Source of the DNA: JACRAR01 sp041674385
Lineage (GTDB): Bacteria > Pseudomonadota > Gammaproteobacteria > Burkholderiales > Rhodocyclaceae
Assembly: GCA_041674385.1 (NCBI GenBank)
Contig: JBAYVU010000026.1
Location: forward strand, 1 to 44,335
Length of the DNA: 44,335 nucleotides
Direction of reading: 5' to 3'
Shown piece after piece: positions 25,206-34,386 of this stretch. The position numbers and the translations under genes were made by a program. A model generated the notes under the pieces. It had not been told where the DNA came from. It saw only the letters and a program-made list of their open reading frames with translations, and ran no database searches. The first letter of the stretch is position 1; each line of letters opens with the position of its first letter.

Positions 25206-26246
25206 CTACCGCAATCTCACCGATCTTTGCCGGTAGTGCCGCGGGCCTTCGCCGGTCCAGGCAATGAAGGCGCGATAAAAGGCGGAGGGATCGGCGAAGC
25301 CCAGGTCGGCCGCGATTCGGCTCAACGGGCGGGCGGTCTTGCTCAGCCATTCGCAGGCCAGATCGCGGCGCAAATTGTCTTTGATCGCCTGAAAGCCGGT
25401 GTCCTCTTCCAGCAAACGCCGGTGCAGGCTGCGCGGCGACAGGAACAGCGTCCGGGCAATGTCGGGCAGCGACAGATGTTCCGGCAAAGCGCTGCGCAGG
25501 GCATCGCGCACACGGGTCGAAAGCACGCGTTCGCGGCGATAAAGCGTGGTGATGCTGGCCGGCGCGTCGACCAGGAAGAGGCGCAGGGCCGCCTCGTCGC
25601 GCCGCACCGGCAAGCCCAGGGCGTCGAGCGGGAAGCGGGCTTCCAGCCGCGGCGCATCGAAGCCGCAGCGCGGGGCAAACACCAGTTCATACTCGCCCAC
25701 GTGAGCAGGCGCCGGATACGGGAAAGCCACCTGCTCCAGCGTCACCGGACTTGCCACCAGCCAGGTGGCGAGTCCGTGAGTCATGCGCAGCAGCCACTCG
25801 ATGGCGAATACGCGGCCCGCCTGGTTCACCGGCAGCGCCTGCTGTTGCGCGATGGTCAGCAGCGCCGCGCTGGGCGTCTTTTCCAGCTTCACGACGAAAT
25901 CATCCATGACAATATTCTGAAAACGGACGATGCGCTGCAAGGCCTCTTCGAGGTTTGCCGCAGTCAGCGCGCTGCGGCACATGAACTCGAAGCAGCCACG
26001 CCGCAGCGGACGGGAAAACAGCGCGAAGCCTTCGTCGTCAAGCTGTTCGTTGATCAGGCGATAGAGCGCGGCATAACGCGCGATCGGAATGCGCGCGGCG
26101 GAATCTTCCATGAGTTGGCTGGCAATTCCTGCATGCTCCAGAATTTCCGCCGGGTTCCGACCCAGCCGTTGCAAGCCGGATAACATGCCGACAACAAAGC
26201 CGATAGCGACGCTGGCGTGACGGCGAGAAGAGTTGGGAGCGACCAT
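25206..26246 (-). CDS. AraC-family transcriptional regulator with AraC-type ligand-binding N terminus
   Basis: A 346-residue regulator. Residues about 20-205 match the arabinose-binding-like domain found in OruR/GadX-type regulators (PF12625-like). The C-terminal 90 residues are two helix-turn-helix units, including LSLPDIARTLFLSPRSLHRRLLEE and PLSRIAADLGFADPSAFYRAF. GGTGA precedes the ATG by 7 nt. It is divergent from icmF over 113 bp, so control of the mutase gene and response to a carboxylic acid or acyl-CoA are reasonable guesses. Its stop is 3 bp from the stop of the convergent HDOD gene. Confidence 0.88.
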   Translation of the reverse strand: MVAPNSSRRHASVAIGFVVGMLSGLQRLGRNPAEILEHAGIASQLMEDSAARIPIARYAALYRLINEQLDDEGFALFSRPLRRGCFEFMCRSALTAANLEEALQRIVRFQNIVMDDFVVKLEKTPSAALLTIAQQQALPVNQAGRVFAIEWLLRMTHGLATWLVASPVTLEQVAFPYPAPAHVGEYELVFAPRCGFDAPRLEARFPLDALGLPVRRDEAALRLFLVDAPASITTLYRRERVLSTRVRDALRSALPEHLSLPDIARTLFLSPRSLHRRLLEEDTGFQAIKDNLRRDLACEWLSKTARPLSRIAADLGFADPSAFYRAFIAWTGEGPRHYRQRSVRLR

Positions 26247-26255
26247 AGAATTTCA

Positions 26256-26284
26256 CCATAGTGGCAATTTTTGCATAGTATGCG
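26256..26284. promoter_or_regulatory. Possible AraC-type operator between the regulator and icmF
   Basis: CATAGT occurs twice in the same direction (26257-26262 and 26274-26279, 17 bp apart), the second inside the perfect palindrome GCATAGTATGC (26273-26283). AraC-type proteins often bind direct half-sites in such divergent regions. The elements are short and could be chance. Confidence 0.3.
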
Positions 26285-26359
26285 ACATTTCGCAGCATGG
26301 CGCAGCAGGCGATTAGCCTCTAACATAGCGGCTAGAAACCATCCGCCGGAGCCATTGCC

Positions 26360-29300
26360 ATGACCGATCCCAGCTCAGTTGCCAATCCAGTGACCCAACC
26401 CGCCAAACTCGCACCCTACAAGCCGCAGCACAAAGTGCGTTTCGTGACTGCCGCCGCACTGTTCGACGGTCACGACGCCTCGATCAACATCATGCGCCGG
26501 ATCATGCAGGCGACCGGCGCCGAGGTGATCCATCTAGGGCATAACCGCTCGGTCGGCGAGATCGTCAATGCCGCGTTGCAGGAGGATGTGCAGGGCATCG
26601 CCATCACTTCCTATCAAGGCGGGCATGTCGAGTTCTTCAAATACATGCTGGATTTGCTGCGCGCCAACGGCGGCGAGAACATCAAGGTGTTCGGCGGCGG
26701 CGGCGGCGTGATCGTGCCGGCGGAGATACAGGAACTGCACGACTACGGCGTGACGCGCATCTTCTCCCCCGAAGACGGCCAATCGCTGGGCCTGCAAGGC
26801 ATGATCAATCAGGTCGTCAGCCAAGCCGATGTCGATCCGGCGCCGCTGGCGCCCGCCGCCGAGGCCGTGCTGGAAAGACTCGCCAGCGGCGATCGGCGCC
26901 AACTGGCGCGCATCGTCACGGCGCTGGAAAACGGCGTGTATCCCGCGGCGCTGAAGCAACAACTGATCGAAGCCGCCGCCAAGGTCAGGACGCCGACGCT
27001 GGGCATCACCGGCACCGGCGGCGCCGGCAAGTCGTCGCTGACCGACGAACTGGTGCGGCGCTTCCGCCTCGACCGCAACGACAACCTGAAGCTCGCCATC
27101 GTCTCCATCGACCCCTCGCGCAAACGCACCGGCGGCGCGCTGCTGGGCGACCGCATCCGCATGAACGCCATCGAGCATCCCCACATCTACATGCGCTCGC
27201 TGGCCACGCGCGACACCGGTTCGGAAATTTCCGTCGCGCTGCCCGAGGTAATCGCGGCCTGCAAGCTGTCCGGCTTCGACCTGGTCATCGTCGAGACTTC
27301 CGGCATCGGCCAGGGCAACGCCGCGATCGTGCCGCTGGTCGACTGTTCGCTGTATGTCATGACGCCGGAATTCGGCGCGGCGAGCCAGCTGGAAAAGATC
27401 GACATGCTCGACTTCGCCGACTTCGTCGCCATCAACAAGTTCGACCGCAAGGGTGCCGAAGACGCGCTGCGCGATGTGAGCAAACAGTACCAGCGCAACC
27501 GCGAGCGCTTCTCCGAGCCCAGCGATGCGATGCCGGTGTTCGGCACCATGGCGGCGCGCTTCAACGACGACGGCGTCACCGCGCTTTACCAGGCGATGGT
27601 GCCGCACCTGCAGACGCTCGGCCTCAAGGCGGAACAGGGAAGCTTGCCCAGGGTCGCCGTCAGGCAGTCGTCGGGATCGCGCGCGATCGTGCCGACCTCG
27701 CGCGTGCGCTACCTGGCTGAAATCGCCGAGACGCTGCGCAGCTATCACGGACACACGCAACAGCAGGCGGCGCTGGCGCGCGAACGCCAGGCGCTGCGGA
27801 CATCCAAGACGATTTTTGCGGAATGCGGCAAGCCGGCGAACGACTTCGACGAACTGATCGCCTGGAAACAGGAGCAGCTCGACCCGCGCGCCGGAAAACT
27901 GCTGGAGATGTGGCCGAAGACCATCGAGCTGTATGCCCAGAACGAATACGTCGTGAAAATCCGCGACCAGGAGATACGTTCCACCTTGACCACCACTTCG
28001 CTGTGCGGCACGAAGATTCGCAAGGTGTCGCTGCCGCGCTTCGAGGACGATGGCGAAGTGCTCAAGTTCCTGATGAAGGAAAACCTGCCGGGCAGCTTCC
28101 CGTTCACTGCCGGGGTGTTCGCCTTCAAGCGCGAGAACGAGGACCCGACCCGCATGTTCGCCGGCGAAGGCGATGCCTTCCGCACCAACCGCCGCTTCAA
28201 GCGCGTCTCCGAAGGCATGCCGGCCAAGCGCCTGTCCACCGCCTTCGATTCGGCCACGCTGTACGGCTTCGACCCGGACGAACGCCCGGACATCTACGGC
28301 AAGATCGGCAATTCCGGGGTGTCGATCGCCACGCTGGACGACATGCAGGTGCTGTATTCGGGCTTCGATCTGTGCGCGCCGACCACCTCGGTGTCGATGA
28401 CCATCAACGGCCCGGCGCCGATGATCCTGGCGATGTTCTTCAACACCGCCATCGCCCAGCAGGTCGACAAGTTCAAGACCGACAACGGCCGCGAACCGAC
28501 CGAGGACGAAGTGGACAAGATCCGGGAATGGGCGCTGTCGAACGTGCGCGGCACGGTGCAGGCCGACATCCTCAAGGAAGACCAGGGCCAGAACACCTGC
28601 ATTTTCTCGACCGAGTTCGCGCTGAAAATGATGGGCGACATCCAGGAGTATTTCGTCCACAACAACGTCAAGAACTTCTACTCGGTGTCGATCTCCGGCT
28701 ATCACATCGCCGAAGCCGGCGCCAATCCGATCTCGCAGCTCGCCTTCACACTGGCCAACGGCTTCACCTATGTCGAGGCCTATCTGGCGCGCGGCATGCA
28801 CATCGACGATTTCGCGCCGAACCTGTCGTTCTTCTTTTCCAACGGCATGGATCCCGAATACACCGTGATCGGCCGCGTCGCGCGGCGCATCTGGGCGGTG
28901 GCGATGAAGAACAAGTACGGCGCCAACGAGCGCAGTCAGAAGCTCAAGTACCACATCCAAACCTCCGGCCGCAGCCTGCACGCGCAGGAGATGGCCTTCA
29001 ACGACATCCGCACCACGCTGCAGGCCCTGATCGCCGTCTATGACAACTGCAACAGCCTGCACACCAACGCCTACGACGAGGCCATCACCACCCCCACCGA
29101 CGAGTCGGTGCGCCGCGCCATGGCGATCCAGCTGGTGATCAACCGCGAATGGGGACTGGCGAAGAACGAGAACCCCAACCAGGGCGCCTTCATCATCGAG
29201 GAACTCACCGATCTGGTCGAGGAGGCCGTGCTCAAGGAGTTCGAGGCCATCGCGGAACGCGGCGGCGTGCTCGGGGCGATGGAGACCGGCTACCAGCGCG

Positions 29301-29644
29301 GCAAGATCCAGGAGGAGTCGCTCTACTACGAGCACAAGAAGCACGACGGCTCCTACCCGATCATCGGCGTAAACACTTTCCGCAATCCGAAAGGCGATGC
29401 ACAGATCGAGATCGAGCTGGCGCGTTCGAGCGAAGAGGAGAAGCAGTCGCAACTCAAGCGCCTGCGCGACTTCCAGGCCAGTCACCGGGAGGCGGCCGGC
29501 CCCATGTTGGCGCGGCTGAAGCAGACGGTCATCGACAACGGCAATGTCTTCGAGGTGTTGATCGACGCGGTGCGCGTCTGCTCGCTGGGGCAGATCAGCA
29601 CGGCGCTGTTCGAGGTGGGGGGGCAATACCGCAGGAGCATGTAA
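26360..29644 (+). CDS. icmF: Fused isobutyryl-CoA mutase IcmF
   Basis: A 1094-residue fusion in the IcmF order. A B12-binding domain (about 24-155) holds DGHDAS, where His38 would ligate cobalt. A MeaI-like GTPase follows (about 210-420), with Walker A GTGGAGKSS (218-226), ETSGIGQG (312-319) and NKFD (359-362). The acyl-CoA mutase barrel lies at about 560-1094. It interconverts isobutyryl-CoA and butyryl-CoA with adenosylcobalamin, while the GTPase acts as chaperone for cofactor loading. CGGAG lies 8 nt before the ATG. Length and motifs are full, with no frameshift. The 3-hydroxyacyl-CoA dehydrogenase gene follows 129 bp later, fitting C4 acyl-CoA metabolism. Some IcmF proteins also accept pivalyl-CoA or isovaleryl-CoA. 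Confidence 0.95.
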   Translation: MTDPSSVANPVTQPAKLAPYKPQHKVRFVTAAALFDGHDASINIMRRIMQATGAEVIHLGHNRSVGEIVNAALQEDVQGIAITSYQGGHVEFFKYMLDLLRANGGENIKVFGGGGGVIVPAEIQELHDYGVTRIFSPEDGQSLGLQGMINQVVSQADVDPAPLAPAAEAVLERLASGDRRQLARIVTALENGVYPAALKQQLIEAAAKVRTPTLGITGTGGAGKSSLTDELVRRFRLDRNDNLKLAIVSIDPSRKRTGGALLGDRIRMNAIEHPHIYMRSLATRDTGSEISVALPEVIAACKLSGFDLVIVETSGIGQGNAAIVPLVDCSLYVMTPEFGAASQLEKIDMLDFADFVAINKFDRKGAEDALRDVSKQYQRNRERFSEPSDAMPVFGTMAARFNDDGVTALYQAMVPHLQTLGLKAEQGSLPRVAVRQSSGSRAIVPTSRVRYLAEIAETLRSYHGHTQQQAALARERQALRTSKTIFAECGKPANDFDELIAWKQEQLDPRAGKLLEMWPKTIELYAQNEYVVKIRDQEIRSTLTTTSLCGTKIRKVSLPRFEDDGEVLKFLMKENLPGSFPFTAGVFAFKRENEDPTRMFAGEGDAFRTNRRFKRVSEGMPAKRLSTAFDSATLYGFDPDERPDIYGKIGNSGVSIATLDDMQVLYSGFDLCAPTTSVSMTINGPAPMILAMFFNTAIAQQVDKFKTDNGREPTEDEVDKIREWALSNVRGTVQADILKEDQGQNTCIFSTEFALKMMGDIQEYFVHNNVKNFYSVSISGYHIAEAGANPISQLAFTLANGFTYVEAYLARGMHIDDFAPNLSFFFSNGMDPEYTVIGRVARRIWAVAMKNKYGANERSQKLKYHIQTSGRSLHAQEMAFNDIRTTLQALIAVYDNCNSLHTNAYDEAITTPTDESVRRAMAIQLVINREWGLAKNENPNQGAFIIEELTDLVEEAVLKEFEAIAERGGVLGAMETGYQRGKIQEESLYYEHKKHDGSYPIIGVNTFRNPKGDAQIEIELARSSEEEKQSQLKRLRDFQASHREAAGPMLARLKQTVIDNGNVFEVLIDAVRVCSLGQISTALFEVGGQYRRSM

Positions 29645-29773
29645 GACAAAGCAACCCGCCGCCCTGGAGCGACATTTGCGGCATGGCGCGGCGGTCGATC
29701 GAATAGAATGCTGCCCTGAACCGGAGCAGCGCTTGAGCCGATTATTTTTATTTACTCGCGAGAAGGATGAATC

Positions 29774-30625
29774 ATGACAATTCGACGTGCCGGAATTATT
29801 GGTGCGGGCACCATGGGCAACGGTATTGCCCAGGCCTGCGCAGTGGCGGGAGTTCCCGTGGTGATGGTGGATATCAACGATGCCGCCGTGGCGCGCGGCG
29901 TCGCCACCATCAGCGGTAGCCTCGATCGCCTGGTCAAAAAGGAAAAAATGACCGCCGCGCAAAAGGACCAGGCGCTGTCATTGATCCAGGGCAGCACCCA
30001 GCAGGCCGACCTGAAGAGCTGTGACATCGTGATCGAGGCGGCGACCGAGAACCTCGGCCTGAAGCTCAAGCTGCTCAAGGACGTCGAAGCCCTGCTCGGC
30101 CCCGAAACGATTCTTGCGAGCAATACCTCTTCGCTCTCAATCACCAAGCTGGCTGCGGCGAGCGGCCGTGCCGACAGGTTCATCGGCATGCACTTTTTCA
30201 ACCCGGTACCGATGATGGCGCTGGTCGAACTGATCCGCGGTTTGCAGACCAGCGACACGACGCATGCCAAGGTCGAAGGGCTGGCCAAGCAACTCGGCAA
30301 GACGCCGATCACGGTGAAGAACAATCCGGGCTTCGTGGTCAACCGCATCCTCGTCCCGATGATCAACGAAGCCGTTTTCGTGCTGTCGGAAAACCTCGCC
30401 ACCGCCGAGGACATCGACGCCGGCATGAAGCTGGGCTGCAACCAGCCGATCGGCCCGCTGGCACTGGCCGACATGATCGGACTGGACACGCTGCTGGCGG
30501 TGATGGAAGTGTTCTATGCCGACTTCGGCGATTCCAAGTACCGGCCGGCACCGCTGCTCAAGGAAATGGTCGCCGCCGGCTATCTGGGGCGCAAGACCGG
30601 ACGGGGCTTCTACCAGTATTCCTAG
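29774..30625 (+). CDS. hbd: 3-hydroxybutyryl-CoA dehydrogenase
   Basis: A 283-residue NAD(P)-dependent enzyme. The Rossmann fold opens with AGIIGAGTMGNGIAQ (6-20). The central signature is ASNTSSLSITKLA with FIGMHFFNPVPMMALVE (the catalytic His sits in GMHFFNP), and the C-terminal half has NNPGFVVNRILVPMINEAV. It oxidises 3-hydroxybutyryl-CoA to acetoacetyl-CoA, or the reverse. AGAAGGA precedes the ATG. Downstream of icmF, it would pass butyryl-CoA-derived intermediates to acetyl-CoA or to polyhydroxybutyrate metabolism. PaaH-type specificity for 3-hydroxyadipyl-CoA is possible, but no paa genes are nearby. Confidence 0.93.
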   Translation: MTIRRAGIIGAGTMGNGIAQACAVAGVPVVMVDINDAAVARGVATISGSLDRLVKKEKMTAAQKDQALSLIQGSTQQADLKSCDIVIEAATENLGLKLKLLKDVEALLGPETILASNTSSLSITKLAAASGRADRFIGMHFFNPVPMMALVELIRGLQTSDTTHAKVEGLAKQLGKTPITVKNNPGFVVNRILVPMINEAVFVLSENLATAEDIDAGMKLGCNQPIGPLALADMIGLDTLLAVMEVFYADFGDSKYRPAPLLKEMVAAGYLGRKTGRGFYQYS

Positions 30626-30658
30626 GTCGAATACGGCGGCTATGCCGCCATATTCGAC
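30626..30658. terminator. Shared hairpin between convergent hbd and pabBC
   Basis: GTCGAATA-C-GGCGGC pairs with GCCGCC-A-TATTCGAC across a 3-nt loop, with one mismatch. It begins right after the hbd stop and includes the last six codons and stop of pabBC. There is no T run, so termination is inferred from stem strength and position. Confidence 0.6.
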
Positions 30659-32400
30659 GGCAAAGCGCGGCGCACCTCGATGCGGCCGCGCAGGCTATTG
30701 ACGAACCAGACGCGCTGAGCGCGCGCTAGGTCGTCGAGGTTCAGCACCGCCTCCGTTATCTCGCCGTTGTCGAGCATTTCGCTGCGCAGGCAGCCGTCGA
30801 GCAGGCCGCTGGCGATCGGCGGCGTCAGTTGGCGACCGTCAAGTTCCAGCACCAGGTTGCCGCGCGTGAATTCGGTAAGTTCCCCTTGTTCGTTCCACAG
30901 CAGCACATCGAATGCCTCCGGGTGTGCTGCCGCAGCGCGCTCATAGACTTCGCGCCGCGTCGTCTTGTGGTAAAGCCAGAGGCTGTCGCGCGCGACCGGC
31001 GTGGCGGCGACGGCAAAAACCGCGGGCTGCTCGACCGGTTCGGGCAAAGGATCGATGGCGACGGCGATATTGCCCCGACGATCCAGGCGAATACGCATGC
31101 GGGCGTCCTGCCTGCCGGCTTCGGCGGCAACGCTGTCGAGTCGTTCGCGGCAGCGCGCCGCGTCGAAAGGACGACAGAAATGCCGCGCGGATGCCGCAAG
31201 GCGGGCCAGATGCCGCTCCAGCCGCACATAACGGCCACCTTCGAGACGCAGGGTTTCCAGCAGCTGGAAATCGTTCGCCGCATCGCAAAGAAACTGCGAC
31301 TTCAGCAGCGTCTCGGCATATTCGTCGGCGGCGCAGGAGTCCCAGACGATGCCGCTGCCGATGCCGCAAGTGGCCGTGGCATCGGTGCCATCCAAGGTCA
31401 CGCTGCGGATGGCGACATTGAACATGGCGTCGCCGCCCGGCCGCAACAGACCGATGGCGCCGCAATAAATGCCACGGGGTTCGGTCTCGAGGCGGGCGAT
31501 GATTTCCATCGCCTTGACCTTGGGCGCGCCGGTGACGGAACCGCAGGGAAACAGCGCGCCGAAGATATCGTCGAGGGCAACATCGGGCCGTGCCTCGGCG
31601 GTGATCGTGGAGGTCATCTGCATCACGGTCGGATAGCGTTCGATCGAGAACAGCGCCGGCACGCGCACGCTGTGCGGCATGGCCAGGCGCGAAAGGTCGT
31701 TGCGCAGCAGATCGACGATCATCAGGTTTTCGGCACGGTTCTTGTCCGAGGCGCCGAGGCTCTCGGCGATTTGCCGGTCTTCCGCCGGCCAGCGTCCGCG
31801 CTGCGCCGTGCCTTTCATCGGCATGGCCGTGAGCCGATGGCCATCGCGGCGAAAAAACAACTCGGGCGAAACCGAAAGGATCCGCCAACGGCCCAGGTTC
31901 AGGTAGGCGGCATAGGCGTTCGGCTGCGCTTCGCGCAGCTGCCGGAACCACGCGAGTTCGCTGCCGGCATGGCGGCTGTGCAGCCGCAGGGTGTAATTGA
32001 CCTGATAGACCTCGCCGGCAAAGATGGCCTTGCGGATGGCGGCGATATCCGCATCGAAACCTGCGCGGCTCACGCTCGGCTGCCACTGGCCGGTGCCGGG
32101 GGCTAGGTAGAACGGGTCTTCAGCCCCGGCCGGCAGGGGCGCATCGAAAACGCCGAACCAGGCGAGCGGAAAATCGCCGCCTGGACGCACACGCAACGCC
32201 GCATCGAAAGCGGGCGCCGCCTCGTAGCTGACGCAGCCGGCTACCCACGCCCCGCTCCGCGCGCGGCTCTCGACGGCGCGCAGGACGCCGCGAACTTCAG
32301 CCGGCGCGGTCGCGCAAAGAATCTCGCGCGGCGTACCGAACGCCAGCGGCCGGCGAACGCCGCCAGCCAGCGGAAAGTCGAAAACAAAAAGTGGCTGCAT
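30640..32400 (-). CDS. pabBC: Bifunctional aminodeoxychorismate synthase I / 4-amino-4-deoxychorismate lyase
   Basis: A 586-residue fusion. Residues 1-350 are the chorismate-binding PabB part, with GEVYQVNYTLRL, MPMKGTAQR (the Lys that marks PabB rather than TrpE), NLMIVDLLRNDLSR, and PCGSVTGAPKVKAMEII. Residues about 370-586 are a class IV aminotransferase-fold PabC, with the PLP lysine in LYHKTTRR and SGLLDGCLRSEML near the end. Together they convert chorismate and glutamine-derived ammonia to 4-aminobenzoate for folate; PabA would be elsewhere. It follows ubiC by 22 bp in the same direction, so two chorismate-consuming enzymes are probably cotranscribed. Confidence 0.92.
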   Translation of the reverse strand: MQPLFVFDFPLAGGVRRPLAFGTPREILCATAPAEVRGVLRAVESRARSGAWVAGCVSYEAAPAFDAALRVRPGGDFPLAWFGVFDAPLPAGAEDPFYLAPGTGQWQPSVSRAGFDADIAAIRKAIFAGEVYQVNYTLRLHSRHAGSELAWFRQLREAQPNAYAAYLNLGRWRILSVSPELFFRRDGHRLTAMPMKGTAQRGRWPAEDRQIAESLGASDKNRAENLMIVDLLRNDLSRLAMPHSVRVPALFSIERYPTVMQMTSTITAEARPDVALDDIFGALFPCGSVTGAPKVKAMEIIARLETEPRGIYCGAIGLLRPGGDAMFNVAIRSVTLDGTDATATCGIGSGIVWDSCAADEYAETLLKSQFLCDAANDFQLLETLRLEGGRYVRLERHLARLAASARHFCRPFDAARCRERLDSVAAEAGRQDARMRIRLDRRGNIAVAIDPLPEPVEQPAVFAVAATPVARDSLWLYHKTTRREVYERAAAAHPEAFDVLLWNEQGELTEFTRGNLVLELDGRQLTPPIASGLLDGCLRSEMLDNGEITEAVLNLDDLARAQRVWFVNSLRGRIEVRRALPSNMAA

Positions 32401-32422
32401 GAATACTCAAGACCTACACGCC

Positions 32423-32959
32423 CTAGCCGAGACTCTCGATGCCGGGCAGGAACACTTCCGTCACCAGCAGCGGCCGGCCATAACGCAGGAAGCGCGAACG
32501 GCGCGCCCAGAGCGGCGGCAGCGTTGCCTCCAGAGCGATCTCCGCACAGCGGTGCAGCGGACTCGCCACCGCTATGCGTGCGACATGAAACGGACAGCGT
32601 GCGATGGTCGGGTCGGCGAACAGCGCTTCGCCGAGCGGACGCGTACCGATTCCCGCCGCCATCCGCCAGGGACCGCTCAGGTCGCGACGCGCAGCCACGC
32701 TGTGGGCGAAGACCACAGCGTGGCCGTCGGCCAGCAGCAGCACTTCGCGAGCCCAGCCGCAGGCGCCGCGCCGCAGGCCGAGCAGCCGGCGCTCGCTCTC
32801 GTGCGGCAAAGCCAGTCCGTCGCGCAGAACGCGGACATTGAATCGGCTGCAGCGGGCCTTGATGCGGGCGGTGAGGGAAGCCTCGTCCGTCAGCCAGGGT
32901 CGCAGGTATGCGGGCACCTCGACATGCGTCGAGAACGGCCGCCAGCTTGTGTGGTCCAT
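32423..32959 (-). CDS. ubiC: Chorismate lyase UbiC
   Basis: A 178-residue enzyme. WLTDEASLTARI, AREVLLLADGHAVVFAHSV, IGTRPLGEALFAD and LWARRSRFLRYGRPLLVTEVFLP are the UbiC signatures, with the product-holding Arg in GTRPLG and the catalytic Glu in TEVFLP. It splits chorismate to pyruvate and 4-hydroxybenzoate, the first step of ubiquinone synthesis. The ATG at 32959 is used; a GTG 33 bp upstream is an alternative. With the menaquinone genes at the right of the window, it shows that the cell can make both quinone types. Confidence 0.92.
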   Translation of the reverse strand: MDHTSWRPFSTHVEVPAYLRPWLTDEASLTARIKARCSRFNVRVLRDGLALPHESERRLLGLRRGACGWAREVLLLADGHAVVFAHSVAARRDLSGPWRMAAGIGTRPLGEALFADPTIARCPFHVARIAVASPLHRCAEIALEATLPPLWARRSRFLRYGRPLLVTEVFLPGIESLG

Positions 32960-33089
32960 GCAGCTATCATCCGAAGGGAGCGCCGTTGACACGCCGGCGC
33001 ATCAGGTAAAAGGGTGGAAGAGTCACGATGGGAAGTGTACCGTAATACCGTCGGGCAGAGCCCCGCGTGAACGGATGGGCACTTGCCGG

Positions 33090-33467
33090 CTATTTCTTTT
33101 TTTCCGGTGGCGCAGCCTGCTCCGGCGGAGTCGCTGGGCCGGCCTCCGGCGGCATGAAATTCCAGGACCAGTTGGCCGGATCGGCGAAGAAATTGGCAAG
33201 ATTGGCGTCGCTCTCGCTGGCACCTGACGACTGGCGCAGCTTCTGGAGCGCGGACAGCGTGTGACGCTGCACTTCCAGTCCCTGGATAGTGGTTTGCAGC
33301 ATGTTCAGGTTCATCTTCAGCCATCCCTCGACAGCCTTGAGATCGGCGATCCGCTTATCGAGTTCGCCCATGTCCAGCGTTGGTGCCACCATGCCGGGCA
33401 GCGGAAACCCCATGCCCCCCCACATGGATTTAAGGAATTCCAGCGGGTCTTGCGGCGCATCGGCCAT
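33090..33467 (-). CDS. phaM: PhaM-family polyhydroxyalkanoate granule regulatory protein
   Basis: A 125-residue protein. PLEFLKSMWGGM at the N terminus and the helical core PTLDMGELDKRIADLKAVEGWLKMNLNMLQTTIQGLEVQRHTL are characteristic of PhaM. The tail is Pro/Ala-rich and ends in KKK, a short version of the basic C-terminal segment that binds DNA in the Cupriavidus protein. PhaM activates PHA synthase and ties granules to the nucleoid, aiding their partitioning. GGAG lies 6 nt before the ATG. A ParA-like ATPase gene is 94 bp upstream in the same direction. No PHA synthase gene is in the window. Confidence 0.85.
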   Translation of the reverse strand: MADAPQDPLEFLKSMWGGMGFPLPGMVAPTLDMGELDKRIADLKAVEGWLKMNLNMLQTTIQGLEVQRHTLSALQKLRQSSGASESDANLANFFADPANWSWNFMPPEAGPATPPEQAAPPEKKK

Positions 33468-33561
33468 GATTTTCTCCGGGGTGATGATGTGGGGATATTA
33501 CTCCCACGCCATGGCGCGCAACAAATTGCGCCTGGAATTCGGCGATGTCGGTTGTTGCGGT

Positions 33562-34251
33562 TCAGGCGGGAACGGCGCTGCCCGGCAGGTTGCGTGGCAC
33601 CGCGGCAGGCGGGGTGGGTTGGTAGTGCTCGACCAGATCGTCGTCGACGGCGATTTGCAGCAGGTCCAGAACCTGATGCGCCATGCCGCGGCAGGCATTG
33701 GCGAGAGAGGTTGGCAGCGTACCGGGGAAATCCTTTTGCAGCAGCAGCTTGCTCGCCGAGAGCGTGAACACCGGTTCCAGGATGCGGTCGCGGTACGGAA
33801 TCAGAAACTCCCTGACGCTTTTCTCCGCCGCCTCGCGTTGCCAGGCGTTGGTCGGCCATTGCATCGGCACGGCATAGGCGCGCGGAAACATCTCAAGGTC
33901 GCGGATCACGGTGCGAATATCCTCGTGCGAATCGCGAAACGGCAACAGCACCAGGTCGGCCAGACCGTACAGTTTGCGATCCATCTCGGTGCGATTGCCG
34001 CCGCCGTCGATCACGCCGAGCCAGGCTTTGAGCGCGCGCACCTTGTCGACCACTTTGGCCAACGCCTCGCGCGTCCGGGCATCGGCGGTCAGGTAGCGGC
34101 GACTGGCGGGATTGAGCGGCTCGCGATGGGTGTCGGTGAGCACGCACACCGAACGCTGGCCGACCAGTCCCAGCCCCTGGCAGAGCATGTGCGATAGCGT
34201 GGTCTTGCCGGTGCCGCCCTTGTTGCCGATGACACAGATAATATCTGCCAT
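33562..34251 (-). CDS. Orphan ParA/MinD-like P-loop ATPase
   Basis: A 229-residue protein with a deviant Walker A, GNKGGTGKTT (9-18, signature Lys11), and LGVIDGGGNRTEMD (about 79-92) at the place of the usual DxPP Walker A' element, so it is a divergent ParA relative. The rest (VLLPFRDSHEDIRTVIRDLEMFP and a C-terminal helical part) gives no further domain. AGGAG lies 7 nt before the ATG. No parB or centromere-like repeat is visible, which argues against plasmid or chromosome partition. It sits directly upstream of phaM, so positioning of PHA granules is one possible role. TraL-like conjugation ATPases are an alternative. Confidence 0.75.
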   Translation of the reverse strand: MADIICVIGNKGGTGKTTLSHMLCQGLGLVGQRSVCVLTDTHREPLNPASRRYLTADARTREALAKVVDKVRALKAWLGVIDGGGNRTEMDRKLYGLADLVLLPFRDSHEDIRTVIRDLEMFPRAYAVPMQWPTNAWQREAAEKSVREFLIPYRDRILEPVFTLSASKLLLQKDFPGTLPTSLANACRGMAHQVLDLLQIAVDDDLVEHYQPTPPAAVPRNLPGSAVPA

Positions 34252-34386
34252 ATTGCGTCTCCTGTTCTTCGCCCGGCCTGTCGCAGATGAAGCGGGGCTT
34301 GCATCAGGTCTGGATTATTGGCGAAAGCGACGGGCCGCTATGCGGTGAAATGCAAGGCAATCGGGCCTTATTTCAGCGCAGCGAAA

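Noticed and set aside
26534..29962. A very long open frame on the minus strand opposite icmF
   Set aside because: It mirrors the codon structure of a GC-rich, clearly conserved gene and its translation is low-complexity, without any recognisable domain.
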